Notes: generated by a model from the letters alone, not told the origin. A DNA stretch of 64,000 nucleotides from Streptomyces naganishii JCM 4654 (GCF_014650575.1 NZ_BMVF01000009.1:248001-312000); one strand, 5' to 3'. Counted from the first letter of the stretch, positions 17,176 to 25,261 are shown. Numbers and translations: made by a program.

Positions 17176-17692
17176 CCGGCCGGGCCCGCCCCGGCGGGCC
17201 CGGCGGTCGCCGACACCAGGAACGGCGCCGACCGTCCGCGTACGGGCGCTCTCCTCCGGCCCAGGCCGGCTCGCGTGGTCACCGGGCTCGGCCGGGGGAC
17301 CGGCAGGCGGCCGGCCGCCCGGCCGGTCATCCGACGCAGGGCCACCCGTACCCGGCATACCCTGCAGAGGAGGCTGCCGTGGAAACGCGACGCAGGCCCC
17401 CACACCGTCGCCGGCTGCGTCGGGCAGCGACCCGAATCGTCGTTGGTGCACGTTTCGCACCCGTCGCCTGTCAGGAGGTCCGTATGGAGCAGCTGCCCGC
17501 CGGTCGCGACCCGGCTCCATGTCGCCCTCGACACCGCGCACGCCGCGGAACCCGCACGCTCCGGCTCGCGACCAGCAATTCGACAGAGCACGCGCACGCT
17601 CACGCCGACGAGGTATGACCCGGATCCGCGAGGCCACGAGGATCCGCCGGCGTGTCCGTCCCCCGTGGCCGTGACCTCGGAGAACGACAGCC
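17176..17692. other. Intergenic stretch with one small candidate frame
   Basis: No established gene was seen. A 44-codon plus-strand frame at 17484-17618 has an ideal AGGAGGT 6 nt before its ATG (MEQLPAGRDPAPCRPRHR...), but its Arg/Thr/His-rich composition does not look like a folded protein. The rest holds only frames with poor codon bias. The promoter of the winged-helix gene at 17693 probably lies in its right end. Confidence 0.4.
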
Positions 17693-17998
17693 ATGACGAG
17701 ACTCCGCGAACGCAAGAACAACCGGGAGGCGGTCCTGCGATCCCTCTACGGGGCCGTCGAACGCAATCGCCCCCAGGTCAGCGGATCGGTACTCCGCGCC
17801 GAGCTGGGCCTGCCCGACGAGGACCTCTCCGCCGCCTGCTCTTATCTGGCCGACGAGGGACTGATCAGCGTGGACTGGACCTCGCACCGGACCCCCGCGG
17901 CCGTCTCGCTGACACATGAGGGCATCCGCCTGATGGAGGAGCTGGAGGAAGAACAGGGGGAACACGGCAGGGCAGAGAAGACGGAGCCGGACGGCTGA
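17693..17998 (+). CDS. Small winged-helix-like protein (copy 1)
   Basis: The 101-residue product looks like a compact winged helix: helix NREAVLRSLYGAVERN, a putative recognition segment (VLRAELGLPDEDLSAACSYLADEGLISV) and a wing before a final helix (THEGIRLMEELEEEQ). It is paralogous to the C-terminal half of the protein at 22663-23184 (RERIMQALYQAAEG, LGIPEQDMAAACMYLAGEGWVVVDW, LTHQGIRQMETEEE). DNA binding is inferred from the fold-like pattern. GGAGAA lies about 9 nt before the ATG. It is followed, after leader L4, by two DUF5994-containing genes. Confidence 0.65.
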   Translation: MTRLRERKNNREAVLRSLYGAVERNRPQVSGSVLRAELGLPDEDLSAACSYLADEGLISVDWTSHRTPAAVSLTHEGIRLMEELEEEQGEHGRAEKTEPDG

Positions 17999-18019
17999 CC
18001 CGCGCGCTTCTCCTGGGCC

Positions 18020-18132
18020 CAGGTGTAGCCTGATCGTACCGAGAGCTTTCCGCGCAGCGCTTCCGGCGGTGCCGTTCCCGGCGAGGGACGAAACGGGCAG
18101 TCGTCCTACGGCTCCCGGGACGGGACCGGACC
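18020..18132 (+). promoter_or_regulatory. Class I promoter plus structured 5' leader, copy L4
   Basis: The -10 box TAGCCT (18026-18031) is followed 7 nt later by CCGAGAGC (18039-18046), pairing with GTTCCCGG (18074-18081) in 7 of 8 positions; inner CGGC-GGT-GCCG forms a small hairpin. The stretch GCGAGGGACGAAACGGGCAG after the stem matches the corresponding part of L1 (GCGAGTGACTGACACGGGCAG) closely. Confidence 0.7.
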
Positions 18133-18627
18133 ATGGAACCCAGCAGTACGCCGGCCGAAGGCGTGTCCGGTGCCGGCGCGCACACGTACCGCATGCCCCT
18201 GCCCCGCCTGACCCTCACCCCGGACGTCAGCCACGGTCCGCTGGACGGGGCCTGGTGGCCGCGCTGCGACGCGCTGGAGCTCGAACTTCCCTCGCTCGTC
18301 GACTTGTTGGAGCCGGAGCCGGGGGCCGTAATACGGGTCACCGTGGACCCCGCCGGGTGGCCCGGCGCCCCGCACACGGTCATGGCCCCGGGCCGGGTGA
18401 TCGCCGTGGAACCGACCGGACCCGGAAGCGACGCGCACGTCATCACCCTGGACTGCGGCGCCGTGGGACGCTGGGTGCTCCTGGTCGTCCCGCCCGAGGA
18501 GCCCGCCGGAACAGCCGTCCGGCTGCTGGCCGCCGCTGCCGACCCGGAGAACCCACTGACCGCCGCGAGCATGCTGGCGCTCGCCGATGCGGGTCGCCCG
18601 GTGGGCGCGGCCGGGGAGGCGGAATGA
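18133..18627 (+). CDS. DUF5994 family protein (copy 3)
   Basis: The 164-residue product carries PLDGAWWPRCDALELELPSL, VIRVTVDPAGWPGAPHTVMAPGRVIAV and GRWVLLVVPPEEPAGTAVRLL. It is the closest relative of copy 2 at 11531, and each has a class I leader. Its stop overlaps the start of the next gene (ATGA at 18624), so the two are translationally coupled. Function is unknown; the coupling to a STAS protein links it to partner-switching regulation. Confidence 0.86.
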   Translation: MEPSSTPAEGVSGAGAHTYRMPLPRLTLTPDVSHGPLDGAWWPRCDALELELPSLVDLLEPEPGAVIRVTVDPAGWPGAPHTVMAPGRVIAVEPTGPGSDAHVITLDCGAVGRWVLLVVPPEEPAGTAVRLLAAAADPENPLTAASMLALADAGRPVGAAGEAE

Positions 18628-19568
18628 GGCACGGGGCCCCTTGGGAGCCCGCGGCAGGGACGACCGGCCGGCCTCGACCACCATCCTCGCGTGAGCCGTT
18701 GCCCACTCTGAATGACACTTCTGCGCTCTTCGAGGAGTGCCGCATCGTCCGCACGTACGGCGAACTGGACACGCAATCAGCGGCCCCACTGGTCCGCGCC
18801 CTGACCGAGGCCCGAGCGGCCCCGCCCGGACGGCTCTTCCTGATCGTGGACCTGAGCGAGGTGACCTTCTCCGACTCCAGCGTCCTGTCCGCGCTGTGCG
18901 AGGCGTGGTCCGACTGCCGCGCCCGGCGCGGCTGGGTACGCATCGTGTACGACAGCCACACGACCGACCTGCTCTTCCGCCACACCGGCCTGCTCGGCCG
19001 CTTCCCCGCCTACGCGAACGCACAGGACGCCTGGGAGGGACGAACGGCCGACGCCGCACTCCCGCCTCCCCGCGAGCGCATCGCCCGCCGCCGAGGCGCG
19101 CTGTCCGGCCAAGGGCCACATGCCGCGCCGAACCACCCGACAGGACACCTCATGAGCGACCAGCTGCGGCGCCCGCCACCGGCCCCGCCCCTCCTTCGCC
19201 TGTACCTCGCGCCCGAGAACACCGTGCCACGCCGTATCGACGGGGCGTGGTGGCCGCGAACCTTCGACCTCCTGGCGGAGCTCCCGTCACTGCTCTACGG
19301 CCTGCCCCGCGCCTGGGGCCAGATCGTCAGTGTCCTGGTGAACGGCGCAGGGTGGGCCGGGGCCCCGGGCCGCATGCTCGTCTGCAACCAGGTCGTCCGG
19401 CTGCGCAGGACCGCCACGGCGCGCACGCCGAGCACCATCGTGCTGATGGCCCCCGCCCATGGGCGCCGGGATCTGCTGGTCGTGCCACCGGAGGCCACCG
19501 AGCAGGCCGCGGACTCGCTCATGTCCGCGGTGGGACTGACGCCGGAGCAGGGTCACTTCGCGAGCTGA
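18624..19568 (+). CDS. STAS domain in frame with a DUF5994 domain
   Basis: One uninterrupted frame of 314 codons encodes a STAS domain (residues about 35-135: IVRTYGELDTQSAAPLVRAL, LIVDLSEVTFSDSSVLSALCEAW, with the expected phospho-serine region FSDSSVL) and then a DUF5994 domain (from about residue 177: RIDGAWWPRTFDLLAELPSLL, RDLLVVPPEATEQAADSLM). A start inside, the ATG at 19152 (MSDQLRRPPP), could produce the second domain alone, but no stop separates the two. STAS proteins are antagonists of RsbW-type kinases. This is either a fusion or two genes that lost their separating stop. Confidence 0.75.
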   Translation: MRHGAPWEPAAGTTGRPRPPSSREPLPTLNDTSALFEECRIVRTYGELDTQSAAPLVRALTEARAAPPGRLFLIVDLSEVTFSDSSVLSALCEAWSDCRARRGWVRIVYDSHTTDLLFRHTGLLGRFPAYANAQDAWEGRTADAALPPPRERIARRRGALSGQGPHAAPNHPTGHLMSDQLRRPPPAPPLLRLYLAPENTVPRRIDGAWWPRTFDLLAELPSLLYGLPRAWGQIVSVLVNGAGWAGAPGRMLVCNQVVRLRRTATARTPSTIVLMAPAHGRRDLLVVPPEATEQAADSLMSAVGLTPEQGHFAS

Positions 19569-19779
19569 GTGCGTGGGTCCGGCCCGTCCGGCGGCACAGG
19601 CAGGCACATCCGGCGAGGATGCGCTCGCTTCGTGGGTGGACGCCGGCCGGCTGCGGGCGAGGCTTCTTCCGGCGCAGCCCTGCGCGCGACGCGGCGCAAA
19701 GTCTGGGACGGGTACGGCGGCTTACGGCTGTGCTGGTTCAGACAGGGCGGCGAGATCGTCTACCGCCGGCGCCGGTGCG

Positions 19780-20703
19780 TCATGCTCGGGCGCTGCTGAT
19801 ACGGGCTCGCCGCAGTGGCGCTCCTGCTCGGTGGAGGCTGGCGAGTGCTTGCCGGTAGGAGGCGATCAGTCCGGTTTCCCGATAGTCGACTCCCCAGTCC
19901 TGGCAGTAGCGGCGGACGACGGGCCGGGCCCTGCGCAGGTGGGAGCTGGGCATGCTGGGGAACAGGTGGTGCTCGATCTGGTGGTTCAGGCCGCCCAGGG
20001 CGAGTTCGGTGAACCAACTGCCGCGTACGTTGCGTGCGGTGAGGACCTGGCGGCGCAGGAAGTCGGGGCGGTCCTCGCCGGTCAAGATCGGCATGCCCTT
20101 GTGGTTGGGGGCGAACAGACAACCGAGGTACAGGCCGAACAGGCATTGGTGGACGGCCAGGAACGCGATCGCCATACCGGGCGGGAGGACGAGGAACACT
20201 GCGGTCAGGTAGGCGGCGGTGTGCCCGTAGAGCAGCGTGCCGTCCAGGGCGCGGTTCTTCAGGGCGCGATTGCCCAGTGCTCGCGCGCTGGAGACATGAA
20301 GGTTGAACCCTTCGAGCAGGAGCAGGGGAAAGAAGAGGAACGCCTGCCGACGGCCGATGATCCTCGGCAGTCCGGTCGCGGCGCGGGCTTGGTCCTGGGA
20401 CCACACCAGCAGGTCCGGGGCGATGTCGGGGTCGAGGTCCTCGTGGTTGGGGTTGGCGTGGTGGCGGGTGTGTTTGTCCTGCCACTATCCGTAGCCCATC
20501 CCGATCGCGGCCCCGGCGATGCGGCCGGCCGTCTCGCTGGGCCGGCGCCGGCGGAAGACCTGGCGGTGCGCGACGTCGTGGGCGAGCAGAGCCACCTGCC
20601 CGAACATCACGGCGAGGAACGCGGCGAGCGCCAGGGTCCACCACCCGGCGCCGATGACGACGAACGCGCTCCAGCCCCGACGGCGCAGGGTATGCGTGGT
20701 CAT
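19780..20703 (-). pseudogene. Fatty-acid desaturase interrupted by an amber codon
   Basis: The frame from the ATG at 20703 to the stop at 19780 encodes a membrane di-iron desaturase with all three histidine boxes: HDVAH, then DKHTRHHANPN, and NHQIEHHLFPSMP near the end, plus membrane helices. A single in-frame TAG at 20487-20485 lies between GMGYG and WQDKHTRHH; reading continues in the same frame on both sides. The family normally has Trp or Ser here, so one base change explains it. Without readthrough the N-terminal piece lacks two boxes and is inactive. The enzyme would introduce double bonds into membrane lipid acyl chains. A sequencing error is possible. Confidence 0.85.
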
Positions 20704-20952
20704 GGTCTCGGAGTGTCCTTCCCGGCTGACGGGCCGCATCCGGTCGTGCGGTGCAGGCCGGATGCGATGCGGCAGCCGGGTACCCACATCCCTGCCTTCG
20801 GACCGGCACCCGATGCTCGTCGGTCGGAGCTCCGGATGTCGCGGGCTTTGACATAAGGCCCCCACGGAGGGTGGCTGCTGTCGATGAACCAGCCGCGCTG
20901 GCAATCAGGGCGAAGCGGCATGACAGGGGTATAAAGACACTAGCCTCGGGCC

Positions 20953-21930
20953 ATGGTGACGCGTACCCGGCTGTATCACGACGGCACTCTGGTCCTGGAG
21001 GGCTTTCCCGCCAGTGACGTCTCAGCGCATCTCGCTGATCCGGCGTCGGTCCTGTGGCTGGACCTGCACCGGCCCGGAGCCGCTGAACTCACCATGCCCG
21101 GTCAGGAGTTCGGCATCCACGAACTGGCTCTGGAGGATGCCGCTCACCATGGACAGCGGCCGAAACTCGACCGCTATCGCACCCACGAGTTCCTCAGCGC
21201 CTACGCCGTGACCGTCAGCCCGGACGGTGCGCAACTGACGTACAGCGAGATCGCCGTATTCCTCACCAGCCAGGCCATGATCACCGTCCGCAAGGACGAC
21301 GGCCTCGACATCGAGGACGTCGTCGCCCGCTGGGACGAGAGCCCGGACCTGGCCGGCCACGGCGTCGGATTCCTGCTGCACGGTCTGCTCGACCATCTCG
21401 TGGACGGACACTTCGCCGCGGTCCAGCAGTTGGACGACAGCATCGAGGACCTGGAGGGTCTGCTCTTCGCGGCCGGGCGCCGTGAGATCGAAGCCGTGCA
21501 GCGCCGCGTTTTCGCACTGCGTAAGTCGCTCGTCCAGCTGCGCCGCGTCGTGCTCCCGATGCGTGAGGTGGTCAACACCCTCATGCGCCCCGGCCTGCAC
21601 CTGATCAACGACCCTCTCGCCCCGTACTACCAGGACGTCTACGACCACGTGCTGCGTGCCACCGAGTGGACGGAATCGCTGCGGGACCTGGTGGCCTCGG
21701 TCATGGAGACGAACCTCTCGGTCCAGGCCAACCGCATGAACCTGATCATGAAGAAGGTGACGAGCTGGGCCGCGATCATCGCCGTACCCACCGCGATCAC
21801 CGGCTACTACGGCCAGAACCTCCCCTATCCCGGTTTCGGCCGCGAGTCGGGGTTCGTCACCTCCGCCGCCGTCATCGTGCTCCTGTCCGCATTGCTGTAT
21901 CTGACGTTCAAGCGCAAGGACTGGCTCTGA
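20953..21930 (+). CDS. CorA-type divalent cation transporter
   Basis: The 325-residue product has the CorA layout: an N-terminal cytoplasmic alpha/beta domain, a long helical stalk (about residues 140-260, FAAVQQLDDSIEDLEGLLF to VMETNLSVQANRMNLIMKKVTSW) and two C-terminal membrane helices, the first ending in the pore loop. The signature GMN is replaced by GQN (YYGQNLPYPG), a change I recall from other actinobacterial CorA-like proteins; it may alter ion choice. It probably carries Mg2+ or another divalent metal across the cytoplasmic membrane. It is followed by leader L5. Confidence 0.85.
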   Translation: MVTRTRLYHDGTLVLEGFPASDVSAHLADPASVLWLDLHRPGAAELTMPGQEFGIHELALEDAAHHGQRPKLDRYRTHEFLSAYAVTVSPDGAQLTYSEIAVFLTSQAMITVRKDDGLDIEDVVARWDESPDLAGHGVGFLLHGLLDHLVDGHFAAVQQLDDSIEDLEGLLFAAGRREIEAVQRRVFALRKSLVQLRRVVLPMREVVNTLMRPGLHLINDPLAPYYQDVYDHVLRATEWTESLRDLVASVMETNLSVQANRMNLIMKKVTSWAAIIAVPTAITGYYGQNLPYPGFGRESGFVTSAAVIVLLSALLYLTFKRKDWL

Positions 21931-22004
21931 CCGGCATCGGCACCGGCGACCAGGTCCCGAAGGCAGGAAACTGCCTGGTCATCCCCGGCTTTTCGGACCG
22001 GTGA

Positions 22005-22119
22005 GCGGAGTAGTGTGAAGACACCGGGAGTTCTTCGCGCACCGGCTCCGCTGCGGGTGCCGTTCCCGGAGATCGACAGCGCCGGGCCGCACCCACGAGC
22101 CCGGAGACAGGTTCGCGCC
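22005..22119 (+). promoter_or_regulatory. Class I promoter plus structured 5' leader, copy L5
   Basis: CGGAG-TAGTGT (-10 at 22011-22016) is followed 7 nt later by CCGGGAGT (22024-22031), pairing with GTTCCCGG (22062-22069). Here the fourth pair is G-C where the other copies have A-U, a compensatory change. Inner GCACC/GGTGC can pair. It precedes the DUF5994 gene at 22120. Confidence 0.7.
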
Positions 22120-22656
22120 ATGGCCGTGACCATTGACCGTACGACATCGAGCAGGCGCGCGCCGCCCCATCCGGCCCGGCTGTCCATCACGCCCGCGCCG
22201 GGCGGGCTGGACGGTATGTGGTGGCCTCGCTCCCGTGCCTTCACCCGTGAGCTGCCGTCGTTGACGGCGGCATTGGGCGATCTCTGGGGTCGTATCACGG
22301 GTGTCACCGTGCACCCGGCCTACTGGCCCGTCCTGCCGCACTGGGTGTCCTATGCCGGGCGCACCGTGCAGGTGGGCTGGTCCACCGAGGAGCAGGATCC
22401 CCACAGACTCACTCTTTTCTCCGCTGACGGCCGCCGGGACGTGCTGGTGATTCCGCCGGAAACCGGTGCGGATGTTGCCGCGCAGCTGATGGCCGGCGAC
22501 GGCGTCGATGCCTCGGCCCGGGAGCAAGCAGCAGACGGGATCGATGCACGAAACAGGGAAGAAGCCTGGGAGGCCGACGGCGGAGCAGGTCGACCGTCGT
22601 CCCGGCCCCGGCCCATCGGCTCGGCAGGGCCTTCGCCCGCCGGTCGGCGGAGGTGA
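22120..22656 (+). CDS. DUF5994 family protein (copy 5)
   Basis: The 178-residue product has GLDGMWWPRSRAFTRELPSL, WGRITGVTVHPAYWPVLPHWV, VQVGWSTEEQDPHRLTLFS and RRDVLVIPPETGADVAAQLM; in the signature the usual Ala is Met. The tail beyond residue 140 is low-complexity, acidic then Arg/Pro-rich. It has class I leader L5 upstream and the winged-helix gene 6 nt downstream, so the two form an operon. Function is unknown. Confidence 0.85.
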   Translation: MAVTIDRTTSSRRAPPHPARLSITPAPGGLDGMWWPRSRAFTRELPSLTAALGDLWGRITGVTVHPAYWPVLPHWVSYAGRTVQVGWSTEEQDPHRLTLFSADGRRDVLVIPPETGADVAAQLMAGDGVDASAREQAADGIDARNREEAWEADGGAGRPSSRPRPIGSAGPSPAGRRR

Positions 22657-22662
22657 GATCCC

Positions 22663-23184
22663 ATGCTCGTCATCGCCGTGGCCGTGCTGCTCGTCCTGAT
22701 CGCCATCGGAGTAGTTCTGATCCACCAGCTCAATGGTCAGCACGCCGAACGGATCGCTGCCTTCCACTACAGCGATGTTCTGCCGGGGATCGGGCGTCGG
22801 CCCCGGAGGCGCCGTCGGCCGGCGGTGGACGCGACCGTTCCGACGCGCCCCACCGCGACCGCGGATGACATCGACTTCGGCCCGACCGTGGGCGGGAGAG
22901 GAAGGCGCGTGATGGCGATACTGCGAGACCGGAAGACGTATCGCGAGAGGATCATGCAGGCTCTGTACCAAGCCGCCGAGGGCGATCGACTCCTGGGCGT
23001 CGATGGGGCGAAGCTCCGCACCGACCTCGGCATCCCTGAGCAGGACATGGCCGCTGCCTGTATGTACCTGGCGGGCGAAGGCTGGGTCGTCGTGGACTGG
23101 GGGAGGGGCAACACGCCCGCGATGATCACGCTGACGCACCAGGGGATCAGGCAGATGGAGACGGAAGAGGAAGGGCGTGGCTGA
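22663..23184 (+). CDS. Membrane-anchored small winged-helix-like protein (copy 2)
   Basis: The 173-residue product begins with a single membrane helix (LVIAVAVLLVLIAIGVVLIHQL), continues with an Arg-rich linker, and ends with a winged-helix-like domain paralogous to the protein at 17693. The ATG at 22663 is preceded by GGAGGTGAG. An internal ATG at residue 84 (MAILRDRKTYRERIM) matches the start of copy 1 and could give a soluble form. A membrane-tethered DNA-binding protein is possible but unproven. Confidence 0.65.
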   Translation: MLVIAVAVLLVLIAIGVVLIHQLNGQHAERIAAFHYSDVLPGIGRRPRRRRRPAVDATVPTRPTATADDIDFGPTVGGRGRRVMAILRDRKTYRERIMQALYQAAEGDRLLGVDGAKLRTDLGIPEQDMAAACMYLAGEGWVVVDWGRGNTPAMITLTHQGIRQMETEEEGRG

Positions 23185-23307
23185 GCCGCCGCGTCGGCTT
23201 CTCGGACCTAAGTTAACCCTCGCAAGGATTGCTTATGGCGGATTAGTCCCTTTGGCGTAGCCTGGAAAGCGGGTCGGCGCACGCTCACGTGCAATGACCC
23301 GGAAGGG

Positions 23308-23335
23308 CGGCTCCGGCGGGTATACGCCGGAGCCG
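23308..23335 (+). terminator. 11-bp perfect hairpin upstream of a DUF5994 gene
   Basis: CGGCTCCGGCG and CGCCGGAGCCG form a perfect 11-bp stem around GGTATA. It lies 124 bp after the winged-helix gene and 58 bp before the class II -10 box at 23393. It may end the upstream transcript. A TAGCCT box at about 23258 before it would place the hairpin in a transcript leader instead. Confidence 0.55.
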
Positions 23336-23384
23336 TTGCCTGTTTCCGCAACCGCGCCTGCGGCGAAGCGCTCGCGGGAGCGTC

Positions 23385-23467
23385 GTGCGGAGTACCGTGA
23401 GGTAGCAGGGTCGTATCGTGGTCGCACGCCGTGCGGTCGCACTGCTCTCTGCGGACGGGCGGACACC
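23385..23467 (+). promoter_or_regulatory. Promoter and structured leader, class II (copy 2)
   Basis: CGGAG-TACCGT (-10 at 23393-23398) is followed 5 nt later by AGCAG (23404-23408), pairing with CTGCT (23442-23446), with an inner CGCAC-GCC-GTGCG hairpin (23423-23435). As in class I, the stem would start near the transcript 5' end, but the sequences differ. It precedes the DUF5994 gene most similar to the one at 9670. Confidence 0.45.
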
Positions 23468-23953
23468 ATGGCAGGCTCAGACACCCCCGACTTCCCCAGG
23501 CTCCTGCCGGACGCCGTGCACCGGTCGGTGAAACCCGGAACGGCCCTGCTGCGACTGGAGACCACCCACGCACGCGAGGGAATCCTGGACGGCGCATGGT
23601 GGCCGCGGTCCCGGGACATCGGTGCCGAGCTTCCCTCGCTGATCTCCGCGTTGACCGAGCATCTCGGGCCTGTCACCCGGGTCGGTCTGGACGGCAGCGC
23701 CTGGGACGAACTGCCGACCCGGGTGATGGTCGACGACCGGGTCGTGCACATCGACTCCTTCCCGGTCGGTGACGACACCGTCCTCATCACCCGAGGCGAA
23801 GGGGACCTTTTCTCTCTGTTGCTGGTCCCTCCGGACACGTCGCCCGACGCGGCACGCGCCGCGATGGCCAGGGCCGTACGGGCCGAAAACGTCACCGAGG
23901 CCAGGCAGATCCTCATCGAAACGGGCAGCGACACGCCACCTACGCCGGCCTGA
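23468..23953 (+). CDS. DUF5994 family protein (copy 6)
   Basis: The 161-residue product closely resembles copy 1 at 9670: LLRLETTHAREGILDGAWWPRSRDIGAEL, TRVGLDGSAWDELPTRVMVDDRVVHIDSFPVGDDTVLITRG and LLVPPDTSPDAARAAMARAVRAEN. These two form a distinct subgroup that lacks the WGRITR segment of copies 5, 7 and 8. It is convergent with the GNAT-AAA gene, whose stop lies 40 bp beyond. Function is unknown. Confidence 0.85.
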   Translation: MAGSDTPDFPRLLPDAVHRSVKPGTALLRLETTHAREGILDGAWWPRSRDIGAELPSLISALTEHLGPVTRVGLDGSAWDELPTRVMVDDRVVHIDSFPVGDDTVLITRGEGDLFSLLLVPPDTSPDAARAAMARAVRAENVTEARQILIETGSDTPPTPA

Positions 23954-23992
23954 CACGTCCGTCGCAGATCGACTCCCCACCCGGCCTGGACG

Positions 23993-25261
23993 CTAGATGC
24001 GGGCGAACTCCTCCGTCTGCTGGGCGAATTCCCGGGCCATGGCAGCGCTGACCGTGGGCTTGGTGTCGCAGATCGTGTCCAGGTAGTCGTCGGTGGTGGG
24101 GGTGGTCCGGGTTCCGGTGTCGAAGGTGCGCTCGAACTGGGCCTGGGAGACGGTACGCGCCGCGTGGGCGATGTCGGCGGGGGTGAACCCCTCGCTGGCG
24201 GACGCGAGTACCGCGCTGTCGGCCCGCGCGCCCGCTCGGGCCAGGTAGCTCTCCCACAGTGCGGTCCTGGCGGTGTGGTCGGGAGGGCCGATCGGCAGCA
24301 CGTAGTCGAAGCGGCCGTGCCGCAGGAACGCGGAGTCGAGCGTGGTCACGTTGTTCGTGGCGCAGACGAGCAGCCGTCCGTCCTGGCTTCGGAACCGGAC
24401 GATCGCCTTGAGCAGTTCGTTGACGACGCCGACAGCGGTCGCGTCCGCGCCGCCGCGTTCGCCGGCGACTTCCTCGACCTCGTCGATGAAGACGAGGACG
24501 TGGTCGAGCCGGGCGATCTCGTCGAAGCGCCGGTTCAGCCCGGTCGCCAGGCCGTACTCGGCGGCCAGACGGGCGGGGAACAGTTCGAGGAAGGGCCATC
24601 CCAGGCGGCTGGCGATCGCGTGCGCGAACGTGCTCTTGCCGGTCCCGGGCGGGCCGAACAGCATCACCGCCCGTGGCGGTTCCACTCCGTGCTGGGCGGC
24701 CAGTTCGGGATGGGCCAGCGGCAGGACCAGGCGCCGCTCGATGAGCTGCTTCTCCCGTTGCATGCCCGCGACCTTCTGCCAGAGCCCCCCTGGCGGCAGC
24801 TCCGCTCCGAGCGAGGACAGCGTGCCGGCCGACTGCGGGGTCACCGGTCCGCGTTTCTCGAAGAAGACCAGCCCGGGGCGGGCGCCGAAGTCGCAGTTGC
24901 GCAGGGCGGTGGCACCGGTCTCGCCCTCGGGCAGGGCGGCGTGCACCGCGCGGACGCCGGCGGCGAAGACGCGTTGCTCAAGGGCGGTGATCAGGGCACT
25001 CCCCAGCCCGCGCTGCCGCCAGCCGGGCGCCATGCAGATGCGCAGAATCCATGCCCGTTCGCCCTCCACCCTGCTCACCGCGGCGCCGATCAGCACGTCG
25101 TCGGCCGTGGCCACCACGGCCGGGTGGCGGGTCTGGAGGGCCGTCACGGCGTCCGAGAGTGGGAAGAGCGGCGGCTCCTCGGTCGTGCCGCTCTGCATGT
25201 CGACACGGATCACCGCTTCGAGATCGTCCTGGGTGTAGTCCCTGACCCGCCAACCCGTCAT
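23993..25261 (-). CDS. GNAT acetyltransferase domain fused to AAA+ ATPase
   Basis: The 422-residue product has an N-terminal GNAT domain (residues 1-140: VRDYTQDDLEAVIRVD, acetyl-CoA loop RQRGLGSALITAL) and a C-terminal AAA+ module of the FtsH/Cdc48 type: Walker A GPPGTGKS near 202, Walker B VLVFIDEVEEV, sensor-1 LLVCATNN, arginine finger region AFLRHGRFDYVLPIGPPD, and a small lid domain (GFTPADIAHAART). The combination suggests an ATP-driven remodeller guided or regulated by acetylation, but substrate and partners are unknown. A lone AAA+ copy may assemble as a hexamer with six GNAT domains outside. Confidence 0.82.
   Translation of the reverse strand: MTGWRVRDYTQDDLEAVIRVDMQSGTTEEPPLFPLSDAVTALQTRHPAVVATADDVLIGAAVSRVEGERAWILRICMAPGWRQRGLGSALITALEQRVFAAGVRAVHAALPEGETGATALRNCDFGARPGLVFFEKRGPVTPQSAGTLSSLGAELPPGGLWQKVAGMQREKQLIERRLVLPLAHPELAAQHGVEPPRAVMLFGPPGTGKSTFAHAIASRLGWPFLELFPARLAAEYGLATGLNRRFDEIARLDHVLVFIDEVEEVAGERGGADATAVGVVNELLKAIVRFRSQDGRLLVCATNNVTTLDSAFLRHGRFDYVLPIGPPDHTARTALWESYLARAGARADSAVLASASEGFTPADIAHAARTVSQAQFERTFDTGTRTTPTTDDYLDTICDTKPTVSAAMAREFAQQTEEFARI

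Noticed and set aside
16381..17721. 446-codon version of the acetyltransferase-like gene
   Set aside because: The N-terminal 220 codons run through leader L3 and unrelated intergenic sequence; similarity to the STAS-GNAT paralogue begins only after the ATG at 17061.
21961..21976. AGGCAG-GAAA-CTGCCT hairpin after corA as terminator
   Set aside because: The stem is only 6 bp and lies within 40 bp of promoter L5; too weak to call.
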